From NCBI GenBank assembly GCA_964510205.1, contig CAZEBW010000067.1:1-19462 (forward strand): a DNA stretch of 19,462 nucleotides, in the 5' to 3' direction. The translations under genes and the position numbers were made by a program. Below, one piece after another: positions 1-8,380 of the stretch (positions are counted from its first letter, which is position 1; every line of letters begins with the position of its first letter). A model generated the notes under the pieces. The model saw only the letters and a program-made list of their open reading frames with translations. It was not told the origin of the DNA and ran no database searches. The stretch is from CAZEBW01 sp964510205 (GTDB lineage: Bacteria > Chloroflexota > Anaerolineae > VGOG01).

Positions 1-1969
1 CCAGCTCGGCCAGGGCGGAGGCGGCGCTCCTGCGCACGTTTGCCTCCTGGTCGCCCAGCAGACCCAACAGGGCTTCGATCACCTCTGGCTCGGCCCGCTC
101 CAACCGTGCGAGGGCGTAGGTGGCGCTCCTGCGCACGTCCGCCTCCTGGTCGCCCAGCAGACCCAACAGGGCTTCGATCACTTTGGGCGTGCTGGGGCTG
201 TTTCCAAGTTCAATCAGTGCGCTTTCGGCTCTCTCGCGCAATCCCTGGAACTCACCGGTCTTGAACTCCGCTATCAGCTGCGACAGCACCCTCTCTTCCA
301 CGTGCGGGTCAATGTTCAAAACATCCACTAGGCAGCGAGCGGCTAGGAAAAGGTTGCTCTTGAAGAGGTCCTCACGCTGACCCAGGATGGCCTCGATCAG
401 CGGGGTGGCATCCCGCATCCCGGCGTATAACAGCGTCACTTCCAGCCACCAGGGATCGTGCAGGTGTCTCAGCAGTTCTTCTCGTCCCTCTTCTCCTCGA
501 TCAATGAGATAACTGGCGGTCAGATACTCTTGAAAGGTAAGGTGAGAGAAGCCGTAGATGCCCAACCCGCGCTCCATCAGCAGGCCGCTGCGCTCTCGTA
601 CATTCTTCAAGAACTCGGGCGACCTCGTTTCCTTCTCGCCCACAGTGGGCAGGGCCTCGGCGATGACCTGCTCCACCTCAGCACGCTCCGCCTCGCGCAG
701 GCCCTGCTGGTGCATCCAGTAGGCTAGGGGCTCCAGCACACGGCGCTTGCGCGCCCAGTCGAGTTGTCCGGCGATGCCTTTAGCCTCGTCCCAGTAGCCA
801 AGCAGCACTTCAGTACACTCATCGTACAGATCAACTCGCCGGTTGGGCAGCGTGGCCCGATAGCGATGCACCATGGCTACGATGGTCAACAGCAAGGGGT
901 TAACCGTCAGGCGGCGCACACGGTCGTTGGCACGGATGGCAGCGACGAGTTCCCCTGCCTCGCGTTCGGCCTTGCGGCGGGCCACTGTTTCTGAGATTTC
1001 GCGCTCTACTCCCCTGATAGCCAACTCCACAGCCAGGCACCAGTAACGGGCAAAGGCTTCCACGTCCTCGTCGGTGAAATCGCAGATGTCCAGCTCCGTA
1101 CATCCAGTCAAAGCTACGCTTCTGTATCCCGCTGGCCGTGAGGTGACAACATAACGGTTGTTCGGGTAGGTGGTCACAAGGTTCTCAATCTCCTCGGCCA
1201 CCCGCCGGCGCTTTTCCTCAGTGGTCACCTCGTCCATTCCGTCCAAGAGCACGATGCAATTGCCATCTTCCAAGCACCCCTTGAAGAAACCCTCGGGACA
1301 CTCTTGGGCTAGCTCTGGTGGGGTGCACAGGGTAGGCAGGTTATCGGCTGTCAGGGACAGCCCAGTGCGCGGTAGTTCTCGCAGGTGGATGAGGATAGGC
1401 AGACGTTTCTCATCCAGGCCCAGCTTTTCCTTCACCTGCCCACGGGCGAATTTGAGAGCCAGGTAACTCAGCAGAGTAGTCTTACCTGTGCCTGGCCCGC
1501 CCAGGATGACCAGTCGTTCGGGGCAGCGTTGAAGGACTTCGCCGACGGATAGCCGTTCAGGTTCTTCGGGTCTTATATCCGGCCGTCGGCCCGGCTCCGG
1601 TCGCATGCCCTCCGGTAACTCTTTCTCCAACACCGCCTCCATCCCGGCTTCGGCCTTTGGCCTATCTCGTGATGGCCTGTTTAATGACAAGGAGACATAC
1701 ACCTTTTCTAGTTCCACAGCCACCGGTGAGCGGGTGCGGATGCCTCGCACCTTAAGAAAGCGCTGCTCCTCGCAAAGCCACTCCAGGTATCGCTGCTCAA
1801 ACTGGCCTGCCGAAATACGTTTACCCAGGCCCGTTCTTAGCTTACCCCACAGCCTGACCATTGCCTTCCACAGGCCAGGGAGTATCTCTCGAAAAAGCAG
1901 GGCCGCAGCCGCTCCCGCGATGACTAGGACAAGTTCTTTGTACTCTTGCCATAGTTGATTGAAGTTCAT
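1..1969 (-). CDS. NACHT-domain NTPase with HEAT repeats (partial, 3' end beyond left edge)
   Basis: STAND-class NTPase; 656 codons are visible and the reading frame stays open to the window edge. The start is ATG at 1969-1967, preceded by GGAGG at a 10-nt spacing. Residues 12-27 (ELVLVIAGAAAALLFR) form a short hydrophobic stretch that could anchor the N terminus in the membrane. A Walker A motif GGPGTGKT lies at residues 157-164 and a Walker B motif LLDGMDE at 241-247, with the Asp plus DE pattern usual for NACHT domains. A helical region with YGFSHLTFQEY follows, and it is typical of the end of NACHT modules. From about residue 590 the chain becomes HEAT repeats of 33 residues (EALLGLLGDQEAxVRRSA), probably a ligand- or partner-sensing surface. 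Bacterial NACHT proteins are known in anti-phage defence, but a role here is inference because no effector domain is visible. It is downstream of the exonuclease gene on the same strand. Confidence 0.9.
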   Translation of the reverse strand, partial: MNFNQLWQEYKELVLVIAGAAAALLFREILPGLWKAMVRLWGKLRTGLGKRISAGQFEQRYLEWLCEEQRFLKVRGIRTRSPVAVELEKVYVSLSLNRPSRDRPKAEAGMEAVLEKELPEGMRPEPGRRPDIRPEEPERLSVGEVLQRCPERLVILGGPGTGKTTLLSYLALKFARGQVKEKLGLDEKRLPILIHLRELPRTGLSLTADNLPTLCTPPELAQECPEGFFKGCLEDGNCIVLLDGMDEVTTEEKRRRVAEEIENLVTTYPNNRYVVTSRPAGYRSVALTGCTELDICDFTDEDVEAFARYWCLAVELAIRGVEREISETVARRKAEREAGELVAAIRANDRVRRLTVNPLLLTIVAMVHRYRATLPNRRVDLYDECTEVLLGYWDEAKGIAGQLDWARKRRVLEPLAYWMHQQGLREAERAEVEQVIAEALPTVGEKETRSPEFLKNVRERSGLLMERGLGIYGFSHLTFQEYLTASYLIDRGEEGREELLRHLHDPWWLEVTLLYAGMRDATPLIEAILGQREDLFKSNLFLAARCLVDVLNIDPHVEERVLSQLIAEFKTGEFQGLRERAESALIELGNSPSTPKVIEALLGLLGDQEADVRRSATYALARLERAEPEVIEALLGLLGDQEANVRRSAASALAEL
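22..190 (-). repeat. Near-identical 99-bp DNA repeat within the HEAT region
   Basis: Positions 23-82 and 122-181 match at all but two of 60 bases, offset by 99 bp (33 codons, one HEAT repeat). The flanking parts of each unit have diverged. Such DNA-level identity indicates recent unit duplication or conversion within the gene. Confidence 0.85.
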
Positions 1970-2044
1970 TGTCTAATGCCTCCGTCTCTTGCGCGGCCGA
2001 ACCTTAAGCTGGGACGGCTGGCTCGCTGCCTTTCTCGTTCGCCG

Positions 2045-2110
2045 CAGCGGATGGGAACGGATAAGCGGATACGTGGAACGCTCATCCGCTTATCCGTTGT
2101 CTATCCGCTG
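2045..2110. repeat. Nested inverted repeat between the exonuclease and NACHT genes
   Basis: An inner perfect 15-bp inverted repeat (AACGGATAAGCGGAT at 2056-2070 against 2084-2098, 13-nt loop) is nested in an outer 8-bp one (CAGCGGAT at 2045-2052 against 2103-2110). The outer arm overlaps the stop codon of the exonuclease gene at 2101-2103. No T-run follows on the minus strand, so this is not a standard intrinsic terminator. It may act as a stability hairpin in a shared minus-strand transcript, or it may be a fold-back repeat. Confidence 0.8.
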
Positions 2111-2643
2111 CCCCAATTCACCGCCACCTTCCTCATCCTCCACCGCCGGTCGCGATACTGCACGTACTTGTTCCGCCTGCCGAATTCGTAGAGCTGGCGC
2201 GTGACCTCCACGTCCTGTTGGCAGTAATCGAAAAGCTCCTGCATCTTGCCCTGGCGCCACCAGCGGATGGCCTGCAGGCCGTCGGCCGATTTGCTGACCC
2301 CCAGTGTGGCGCTGGCCAGGGCGTCCAGGCTGAGGCGGAAGCCCAGGGTGCGGTAGATGTCGTCCAGCATGTCTACCGTGGGCAACTGGCGGAGGGCGTA
2401 GTCGGTGTAGGCGCTCAGCACCTGGTAGTCGAAGCTGATCACGTTGAAGCCGACCACCAGGTCCGCCGTTTTCAACTCCTCGACGAGCTCAGCCACGGTG
2501 TCCTCGGTGTAGTGGTGATACTCGCCAGCGGCGGTGGAATAGGTCACGGCCACCGACAAGCCCAGCCTGTGCAGGTTGTGCCGGCCGCCCACCTCCTGGA
2601 AGCTCCGCTGGGTCTCCAGGTCGAAAACAACGGTGTTGTTCAC
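2101..2643 (-). CDS. DEDDy-type 3'-5' exonuclease / RNase H-like protein
   Basis: A 180-residue stand-alone exonuclease-fold domain. Numbering from an upstream TTG at 2649, motif I is VFDLET (D10, E12), motif II is GFNVISFDYQVL (D74), and motif III is DYCQQDVEVT with Y142 and D146. This gives the DEDDy set that coordinates two metal ions for 3'-5' hydrolysis of nucleic acid. The length matches single-domain YprB-like or DnaQ-fold proteins. I chose GTG at 2643 because a GGAGG lies 7 nt upstream of it, whereas the TTG at 2649 sits almost on the Shine-Dalgarno sequence. The substrate (DNA or RNA) cannot be told from sequence. It has its own strong promoter (2688-2716) and is divergent from the pentapeptide gene. 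Confidence 0.85.
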   Translation of the reverse strand: MNNTVVFDLETQRSFQEVGGRHNLHRLGLSVAVTYSTAAGEYHHYTEDTVAELVEELKTADLVVGFNVISFDYQVLSAYTDYALRQLPTVDMLDDIYRTLGFRLSLDALASATLGVSKSADGLQAIRWWRQGKMQELFDYCQQDVEVTRQLYEFGRRNKYVQYRDRRWRMRKVAVNWGSG

Positions 2644-2687
2644 TCCCAAGCCTCCTCCGCTAACGCTTGCATCTCCCCCTCTGGTTG

Positions 2688-2716
2688 ATTATACCCCAGG
2701 CCCGACAAAAGTGCAA
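2688..2716 (-). promoter_or_regulatory. Sigma-70-type promoter for the exonuclease gene
   Basis: On the minus strand, TTGCAC (2716-2711), a 17-nt spacer and a perfect TATAAT (2693-2688) lie about 45 nt upstream of the GTG start. The promoter is divergent from the one at 2741-2769. Confidence 0.75.
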
Positions 2717-2740
2717 GGGAAGACGACTCACATGCTGGAC

Positions 2741-2769
2741 TTGCGCAACTAGGCGAAAGATGATAGAAT
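2741..2769 (+). promoter_or_regulatory. Promoter for the pentapeptide-repeat gene
   Basis: TTGCGC at 2741-2746, a 17-nt spacer and TAGAAT at 2764-2769 lie about 40 nt upstream of the ATG at 2809. Confidence 0.6.
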
Positions 2770-2808
2770 AGCGCTGTCGGGAATCATTCAGCGAGAGGAG
2801 GCTAAACA

Positions 2809-3951
2809 ATGAGGCGAGTGATCCGGTGGTGGACTTTTCTTAGGCTAGTGGGACTCGTGTTGCTGGCGTTGGCGATTGCGATTGGGGTGGCTGGCTATCT
2901 CAATGAGCTTGGCTGGTTCTACCTCCAAGAGACGCCGAAGCAGATCTTGGCCGATTTCTATGTGGTCGTCAGTGCGGAACTGGCGGGTATTGCGATCACT
3001 ATACTCGTTCTGGAGGCGCTGTATCAGCGGCGTGAAACGGGGCGAGAGAAGAGGCGGCTCATTCGGCAGCTCGGCAGCTCGGATGGCGCGCTGGCCCTGG
3101 AGGCGGTTTGGGCATTGCAGGGGCATGGGTGGCTGCGAGATGGATCGCTCCATGCGGCCAACTTGCGAGCGGCCAACCTCCGAACGGCCAATCTCCAGTG
3201 GGCCAACCTGCGCGAGGTCAATCTGCAGGATGCCAATCTCCAGGGCGCTAACCTGAAGAATGCGGACCTTCAGGATGCCAACCTGACGGACGCCAATCTC
3301 CAGGGCGCCAGCCTGACGGACGCCGACCTGCAGGACGCTAATCTGATGCGCGCCAATCTCCAGGACACCAATCTGACCGACGCCAATCTGCAGAGGGCCA
3401 ATCCCTATGAGGCCAATCTCCAAGGTTGCAACCTAAAGTACGCTAATCTCCAGGGCGCTAGCCTGGTTGGCGTCAATCTGCGGGGCGGCACCCCTTATGA
3501 GGCCAATCTGCAGGGCGCCAATCTGAAATACGCCGACTTCCAGGAGGCGAATCTGATGCGCGCCAATCTCCAGGGCACCAATTTGGAGAACGCTGACCTG
3601 CGGGACGCCAACCTGAAGTACGCCAACCTTCAGGGCACGAATCTGGAGGAAGCGGGGTTGCAGGATACCAACCTGAAGTCGGCCAATCTCCAGGGCGCCA
3701 ACTTGGCGAGAGCCGATCTTCGGGGCGCCAATCTGTGGGACGCCAATCTCCAGGCTGCCGATCTGGCGTACGCAGACCTCCGAGGCGCCTTGCTGAGGGC
3801 TGCAAACATCCAGGGCGCTAACCTGAAGCAGATCAAGTGCAACGACGCGACCATCTGGCCTGAAGGATTCACCCCGCCGCTTCAAACGGGTAGTGATTTT
3901 GATGTCGAGAGGCGACTGGATGACTTGGAGGAAATCGGACCTGGAATCTAG
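2809..3951 (+). CDS. Membrane-anchored pentapeptide-repeat protein
   Basis: 380 residues; the ATG follows a strong AGAGGAGG. Two hydrophobic segments (about 12-30, LVGLVLLALAIAIGVAGYL, and about 50-68, VVVSAELAGIAITILVLEA) make a two-pass membrane anchor. A basic linker follows (YQRRETGREKRRLIRQL). Residues about 117-352 are an almost unbroken run of some 47 pentapeptides of the form A(N/D)LxX, expected to fold as a right-handed quadrilateral beta-helix of about 12 coils lying on the cytoplasmic side. A few units are irregular (ANPYE, GTPYE). A short acidic tail ends the protein. Pentapeptide proteins have varied or unknown roles. This one is not an obvious Qnr/MfpA gyrase protector, because it is membrane-tethered and lacks their loops. 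aspS follows after 33 nt and may be co-transcribed. Confidence 0.9.
   Translation: MRRVIRWWTFLRLVGLVLLALAIAIGVAGYLNELGWFYLQETPKQILADFYVVVSAELAGIAITILVLEALYQRRETGREKRRLIRQLGSSDGALALEAVWALQGHGWLRDGSLHAANLRAANLRTANLQWANLREVNLQDANLQGANLKNADLQDANLTDANLQGASLTDADLQDANLMRANLQDTNLTDANLQRANPYEANLQGCNLKYANLQGASLVGVNLRGGTPYEANLQGANLKYADFQEANLMRANLQGTNLENADLRDANLKYANLQGTNLEEAGLQDTNLKSANLQGANLARADLRGANLWDANLQAADLAYADLRGALLRAANIQGANLKQIKCNDATIWPEGFTPPLQTGSDFDVERRLDDLEEIGPGI
3160..3830 (+). repeat. 30-bp-periodic coding repeat of pentapeptides
   Basis: The coding DNA repeats with a 30-bp unit (two pentapeptides), and phrases such as GCCAATCTCCAGGGCGCC recur many times with few changes. For example, the endings at 3240, 3300, 3360 and 3420 are nearly the same. 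The DNA-level similarity points to expansion by unit duplication. Confidence 0.85.
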
Positions 3952-3984
3952 CGTGTGGAAGTGGTTGCCGAGAAAGGATGTCCC

Positions 3985-5769
<1,785 letters not shown>

Positions 5770-5779
5770 AATTTCTGCG

Positions 5780-5799
5780 GATGGCTTCTAGAAGCCGTC
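5780..5799. repeat. Perfect palindrome just after aspS
   Basis: GGCTTCTAGAAGCC (5783-5796), extended to 20 nt with one G-T pair, lies ten bases after the aspS stop and seven bases before a -35 box. No T-run follows, so termination is unlikely to be strong. It could be an operator for the promoter at 5806. Confidence 0.5.
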
Positions 5800-5805
5800 A
5801 GGAAC

Positions 5806-5834
5806 TTGCGTTTTCTGGGACTTTGTGGTACAAT
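5806..5834 (+). promoter_or_regulatory. Promoter of the structured leader/small RNA
   Basis: TTGCGT (5806-5811), a 17-nt spacer and TACAAT (5829-5834) predict a transcript start near 5841, about 300 nt ahead of the next start codon. Confidence 0.7.
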
Positions 5835-5840
5835 GTTGGT

Positions 5841-6065
5841 GAATGAGAAATACCCTGCTGTGTTCGTGATGCATAGCGAGAGTTTTGAGCCAACACTTAA
5901 TATAAAGGGGATTGATCTCTAGACGGGATGCGTTAGCCATATAGGTGAGGCAGAACCAATAGGTAGATCCCCACTTGCGAAAGCAGGTTCAAAACACTGG
6001 TAGCACACGGCATAGCGGGGATCTTTTTGGAAAAGAGCCACCAGGCCTCACCTGGTGGCATTTTT
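5841..6065 (+). ncRNA. Structured RNA: attenuator-type leader or 6S-like small RNA (class unknown)
   Basis: This 225-nt gene-free stretch lies between its own promoter and an intrinsic terminator. Helices that can be drawn are GCTGTGT 5857-5863 with ACACGGC 6005-6011; GTTTTGAGCC 5882-5891 with GGTTCAAAAC 5986-5995 (one G-U pair); and a GAAA-tetraloop hairpin CTTGC/GCAGG 5974-5987. ATCCCC at 5967-5972 can pair either with GGGGAT at 5907-5912 or, as GATCCCC 5966-5972, with GGGGATC 6017-6023. The second choice is followed directly by TTTTT (6024-6028). Two exclusive partners for one strand resemble an anti-terminator/terminator switch. Alternatively, the long arm with a large internal loop and a length of about 185 nt to the first U-run recall 6S RNA. 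I see no signature of the TPP, SAM, cobalamin or T-box classes. Confidence 0.55.
6037..6065 (+). terminator. Intrinsic terminator upstream of the MBL gene
   Basis: Perfect 8-bp stem GCCACCAG (6037-6044) with CTGGTGGC (6052-6059), 7-nt loop, then ATTTTT. It ends the structured RNA. Because I see no convincing promoter between it and the ATG at 6138, it may instead control read-through into the MBL gene. Confidence 0.85.
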
Positions 6066-6137
6066 GTACATTTTTGCAGATGGGGGCGTGGGCATTGTGA
6101 GAGGGCCTGGGGACCTGGTTTTTGCAGGGAGGTGTTT

Positions 6138-6971
6138 ATGCTGAGGGAGAGGGTGGCTGACGACATCTACGTCTTCACCAGCGATCTGTATGTCAAGGTA
6201 ACGGCCGGAGTTATCTTCACTTCGCAGGGCGCGATCGTGGTTGATACGCTGCTCTTTCTTGAGGAAACGAGTGAGATTGTGGACCTGGTGCAGCGAAAGA
6301 GCAGTAACGGCGCGTGCTATGTGATCAACACGCATTCTCACTCCGATCACATCTACGGCGCCTATCTTTTTGACGGCGCTGAAGTAATAGGCCATCACCT
6401 CTGTCGCCAAATCTTGCAGAGACATGGCCAGGAAGACCTGGATGAAATCAAGGAGCGAGTCCCGGAGCTGGCCGAGGTGCAACTGCGCTTGCCTTCCGTT
6501 ACCTTCAACCAGGAGTTGACCCTTCGGCTTGGCGACAAGACCGTGCGGTTGATACACATGCCAGGCGCCACGCCCGATTCGATCGTGGTCTACGTGAGAG
6601 AGGACAAAGTGCTCTTCGCTGGTGATACCATCATGCCGGTGCCCTACATAGCGGATGGTGATCGCTTGGCCTTGATAGAATCCTTGCGAGCCATCAGCAA
6701 GTTGGGTGTGGATAGCATTGTGCAGGGGCACGGCGGGGTCCTCCTGCGGGGTGAGGTCAAGTCGACTCTGAAGAGCAGCATCGCTTACTTGGAGACCATC
6801 TATGACAAAGTGCGGGAGAAAGTTGAGGCCGGAGCGCCGAGGGATGAACTCCGGCAGATAGGTATCGAGAGTTGCGGCCGGTCCCGCGTTCCCCTCGATG
6901 GCCTGGTGCAGGAGTTGCACCAGACCAACCTAGGGGTCATCTACGACCAGTTGATTTCTGGTGAAGAATGA
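6138..6971 (+). CDS. MBL-fold (metallo-beta-lactamase superfamily) hydrolase
   Basis: 277 residues from the ATG at 6138, which follows GGGAGGTG. An upstream TTG at 6027 would place the terminator hairpin inside the coding region and is rejected. The core metal motif is H66-S-H68-S-D70-H71 (THSHSDH). Further on are AGDT, which supplies the bridging Asp, and the late QGHGG His. The usual PGHT motif, which gives another metal-binding His, reads MPGATPDS, so that ligand is Ala here. The family includes hydrolases of thioesters, lactones, phosphodiesters and sulfonates, and the substrate cannot be named. The stop overlaps the region just before the RNase H-like start (10-nt gap), so the two are probably co-transcribed. 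Confidence 0.88.
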   Translation: MLRERVADDIYVFTSDLYVKVTAGVIFTSQGAIVVDTLLFLEETSEIVDLVQRKSSNGACYVINTHSHSDHIYGAYLFDGAEVIGHHLCRQILQRHGQEDLDEIKERVPELAEVQLRLPSVTFNQELTLRLGDKTVRLIHMPGATPDSIVVYVREDKVLFAGDTIMPVPYIADGDRLALIESLRAISKLGVDSIVQGHGGVLLRGEVKSTLKSSIAYLETIYDKVREKVEAGAPRDELRQIGIESCGRSRVPLDGLVQELHQTNLGVIYDQLISGEE

Positions 6972-6981
6972 GAGGCCAGCG

Positions 6982-7545
6982 ATGAAGGCCGTGGACGAGA
7001 TTCTAGCGGCTGTCTCTGCTCTGAGCGAGACAGAAAAGAGAAAGCTCTTTGAGAAGCTTTCCATGATGGAAGAATTCCCAGGCGGGATGCCCGAAGTTCG
7101 CAAACCCATCCTGGCCTTCGATGCGGGCCAGCTAGAGGGTCAGCCCGACTATGTCCTGGTTTTCGATGGGGGCAGCCTGGGCAATCCAGGCCCTGGCTAC
7201 GGCAGTTATGCGCTGATCAGGGCCAGCGATGACCAGGAGCGGTTGGTGCGGCTCGATTTCGGCGGAGAGATGACCAGCAACGAGGCGGAGTACGACACGT
7301 TAATCGCTGGCTTGAAGGACTTGATCCAGAGTCTGACGGAAGCTCAACAGAGCCCCGCTGAATTCTCCGTCGAAGTGAGGGGTGATAGCAGCTTGGCCAT
7401 CAACCAGGTCAGCGGGGCTTGGAAGGCCAGGGACGAGCGGATGCGGATGCGGCGCAACAAGGTGCGGGAGTTGCTGTCCCGCTTTGCCGCCTACAGGCTA
7501 AAGCTGCAGCCTCGCGAGGAGAGTGTGAAGATACTGGGGCACTAA
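6982..7545 (+). CDS. RNase H type 1-like domain protein (RnhA/reverse-transcriptase-like family)
   Basis: 187 residues from the ATG at 6982, which sits 6 nt after GAGAGG. An upstream GTG at 6961 overlaps the MBL gene and has no better site. Residues 1-45 are a helical N-terminal extension (VDEILAAVSALSETEKRKLF). The RNase H fold follows, with D62 (FDGGSLGNPGPG), E101 (SNEAEY) and D135 (RGDSSL), three of the four carboxylates that bind the catalytic metals on an RNA-DNA hybrid. The C-terminal motif normally written REEN..AD reads REESVKILGH and then stops, so the fourth Asp is replaced by Leu and the end is short. It may still be active, since the fourth residue is the least critical, or it may only bind. 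It lies 10 nt after the MBL gene. Confidence 0.88.
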   Translation: MKAVDEILAAVSALSETEKRKLFEKLSMMEEFPGGMPEVRKPILAFDAGQLEGQPDYVLVFDGGSLGNPGPGYGSYALIRASDDQERLVRLDFGGEMTSNEAEYDTLIAGLKDLIQSLTEAQQSPAEFSVEVRGDSSLAINQVSGAWKARDERMRMRRNKVRELLSRFAAYRLKLQPREESVKILGH

Positions 7546-7546
7546 T

Positions 7547-7575
7547 TTGACAAATCGCCATTTCTGTGTTATATT
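7547..7575 (+). promoter_or_regulatory. Promoter of the T-box operon
   Basis: Perfect TTGACA (7547-7552), 17-nt spacer and TATATT (7570-7575) start two bases after the RNase H-like stop. This is the closest to consensus of the promoters in the window. The predicted transcript starts near 7582. Confidence 0.9.
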
Positions 7576-7581
7576 CTCCCC

Positions 7582-7853
7582 AAGAGCGATGATGGAAACG
7601 AGTAGGCGAGACGTAGTGCTCAGCGAGTCCGGGTTAGGTGGGAGCCGGATGCGTGAACCTCGCCGAAAATCCCTCCGGAGCTGCCGGTTGAAAGTTCGTA
7701 AACTCGTTATACGAAGCGAGTAGACCTGGCCGGGCTCGTCCTCCGTTACACGGACGGGGGTATGAATACGTACCTCACAGAGTGGGTGGCAACGCCAATT
7801 AGGGTGGTACCGCGGGAGTGTGGGCTCTCGTCCCTTAGGGATGAGGGCTTTTT
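7582..7853 (+). promoter_or_regulatory. T-box riboswitch leader (probably tRNA-Ile responsive)
   Basis: The T-box core AGGGTGGTACCGCGG is at 7801-7815. It is followed by a terminator hairpin (stem 7824-7834 with 7838-7848) and TTTTT at 7849-7853, and preceded by a stem I region of about 150 nt (about 7590-7740). In stem I the segment AAAATCCCTCCGGAGCTGC (7666-7684) looks like the specifier side of known isoleucine T-boxes, with ATC (Ile) at 7669-7671 as the likely specifier codon. When uncharged tRNA-Ile binds, the anti-terminator forms and the downstream GNAT, AlaX and ileS genes are transcribed. The T-box identity is directly seen; the specifier choice is inference that agrees with ileS downstream. 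Confidence 0.93.
7824..7853 (+). terminator. Terminator of the T-box leader
   Basis: Stem 7824-7834 with 7838-7848, with the TTA loop and GU pairs, and the U-run TTTTT at 7849-7853. The 5' side competes with the T-box anti-terminator. Confidence 0.9.
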
Positions 7854-7871
7854 GCTTTTGGGGAGCAGTCT

Positions 7872-8345
7872 ATGTCGCAAGTGGTCGTTCGTCCGGCAAC
7901 TCGGGACGATGTGGGGGGAATCTTGCCTCTTTGGAGCGAGATGATGAGTCATCACGCTGCGCTGGACGAGCGGTTTCAGCCTGCGCCCGATGGGGAAAAG
8001 CACTGGGCCAAGGTCCTCCGCGATTGGCTGCGGGATGATGATGTCTGTGTCTTGGTCGCCGACGCCGAAGGGCAATGGGTGGGCTACATCGTCGGCATGA
8101 TGCGCGAGAATCCGCCCGTGCTCCTGCCGCCTGTTTATGGCCTCGTCTCCGACATCTGCGTGCACCCGGCCTGGCGCCAGCAGGGCATCGGCCGCCGACT
8201 GTTCGAGGCTCTCAAGGGTTGGTTCAAAGAGAAGGAGCTCTCTATTGTCCAGCTCAATGTGGCTCATGGCAACCCTGTCTCCCAGGCCTTCTGGCGGGCG
8301 GTGGGATGCGAAGACTACATGGAGCGTCTGTGGTTTGGGCTTTGA
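7872..8345 (+). CDS. GNAT-family N-acetyltransferase
   Basis: 157 residues, the usual size of a single GNAT domain. The ATG follows GGGGAG. The acetyl-CoA-binding motif A is seen as DICVHPAWRQQGIGRRLF (residues 94-111) with the R-x-x-G-x-G pattern (R102, G105, G107). The C-terminal LNVAHGNPVSQAFWRAVGCE is the usual motif B region, whose helix and Phe/Tyr contact the acceptor. The acceptor substrate is unknown. It is the first gene after the T-box terminator (18 nt), so its expression should follow isoleucyl-tRNA charging. A link with amino-acid or tRNA metabolism is only suggested by position. Confidence 0.93.
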   Translation: MSQVVVRPATRDDVGGILPLWSEMMSHHAALDERFQPAPDGEKHWAKVLRDWLRDDDVCVLVADAEGQWVGYIVGMMRENPPVLLPPVYGLVSDICVHPAWRQQGIGRRLFEALKGWFKEKELSIVQLNVAHGNPVSQAFWRAVGCEDYMERLWFGL

Positions 8346-8380
8346 CAGCACGCTTGGAGCTCGGCAAAAAGTGGAGGTGA

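Noticed and set aside
1..500. Plus-strand frames in the first 500 bases
   Set aside because: The minus strand encodes the NACHT-HEAT protein in an unbroken frame.
3160..3830. Possible CRISPR array or minisatellite because of 30-bp periodicity
   Set aside because: The repeats are coding pentapeptides without spacers of unrelated sequence.
5983..6000. tRNA-like GGTTCAAA piece in the structured RNA
   Set aside because: No T-stem pairing and no D, anticodon or acceptor arms around it.
6027..6137. N-terminal extension of the MBL protein from TTG 6027
   Set aside because: It would translate through a perfect terminator hairpin; the ATG at 6138 has a good Shine-Dalgarno.
7762..7944. Small plus-strand reading frame overlapping the T-box
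   Set aside because: It spans the T-box core and terminator, which explain that DNA.
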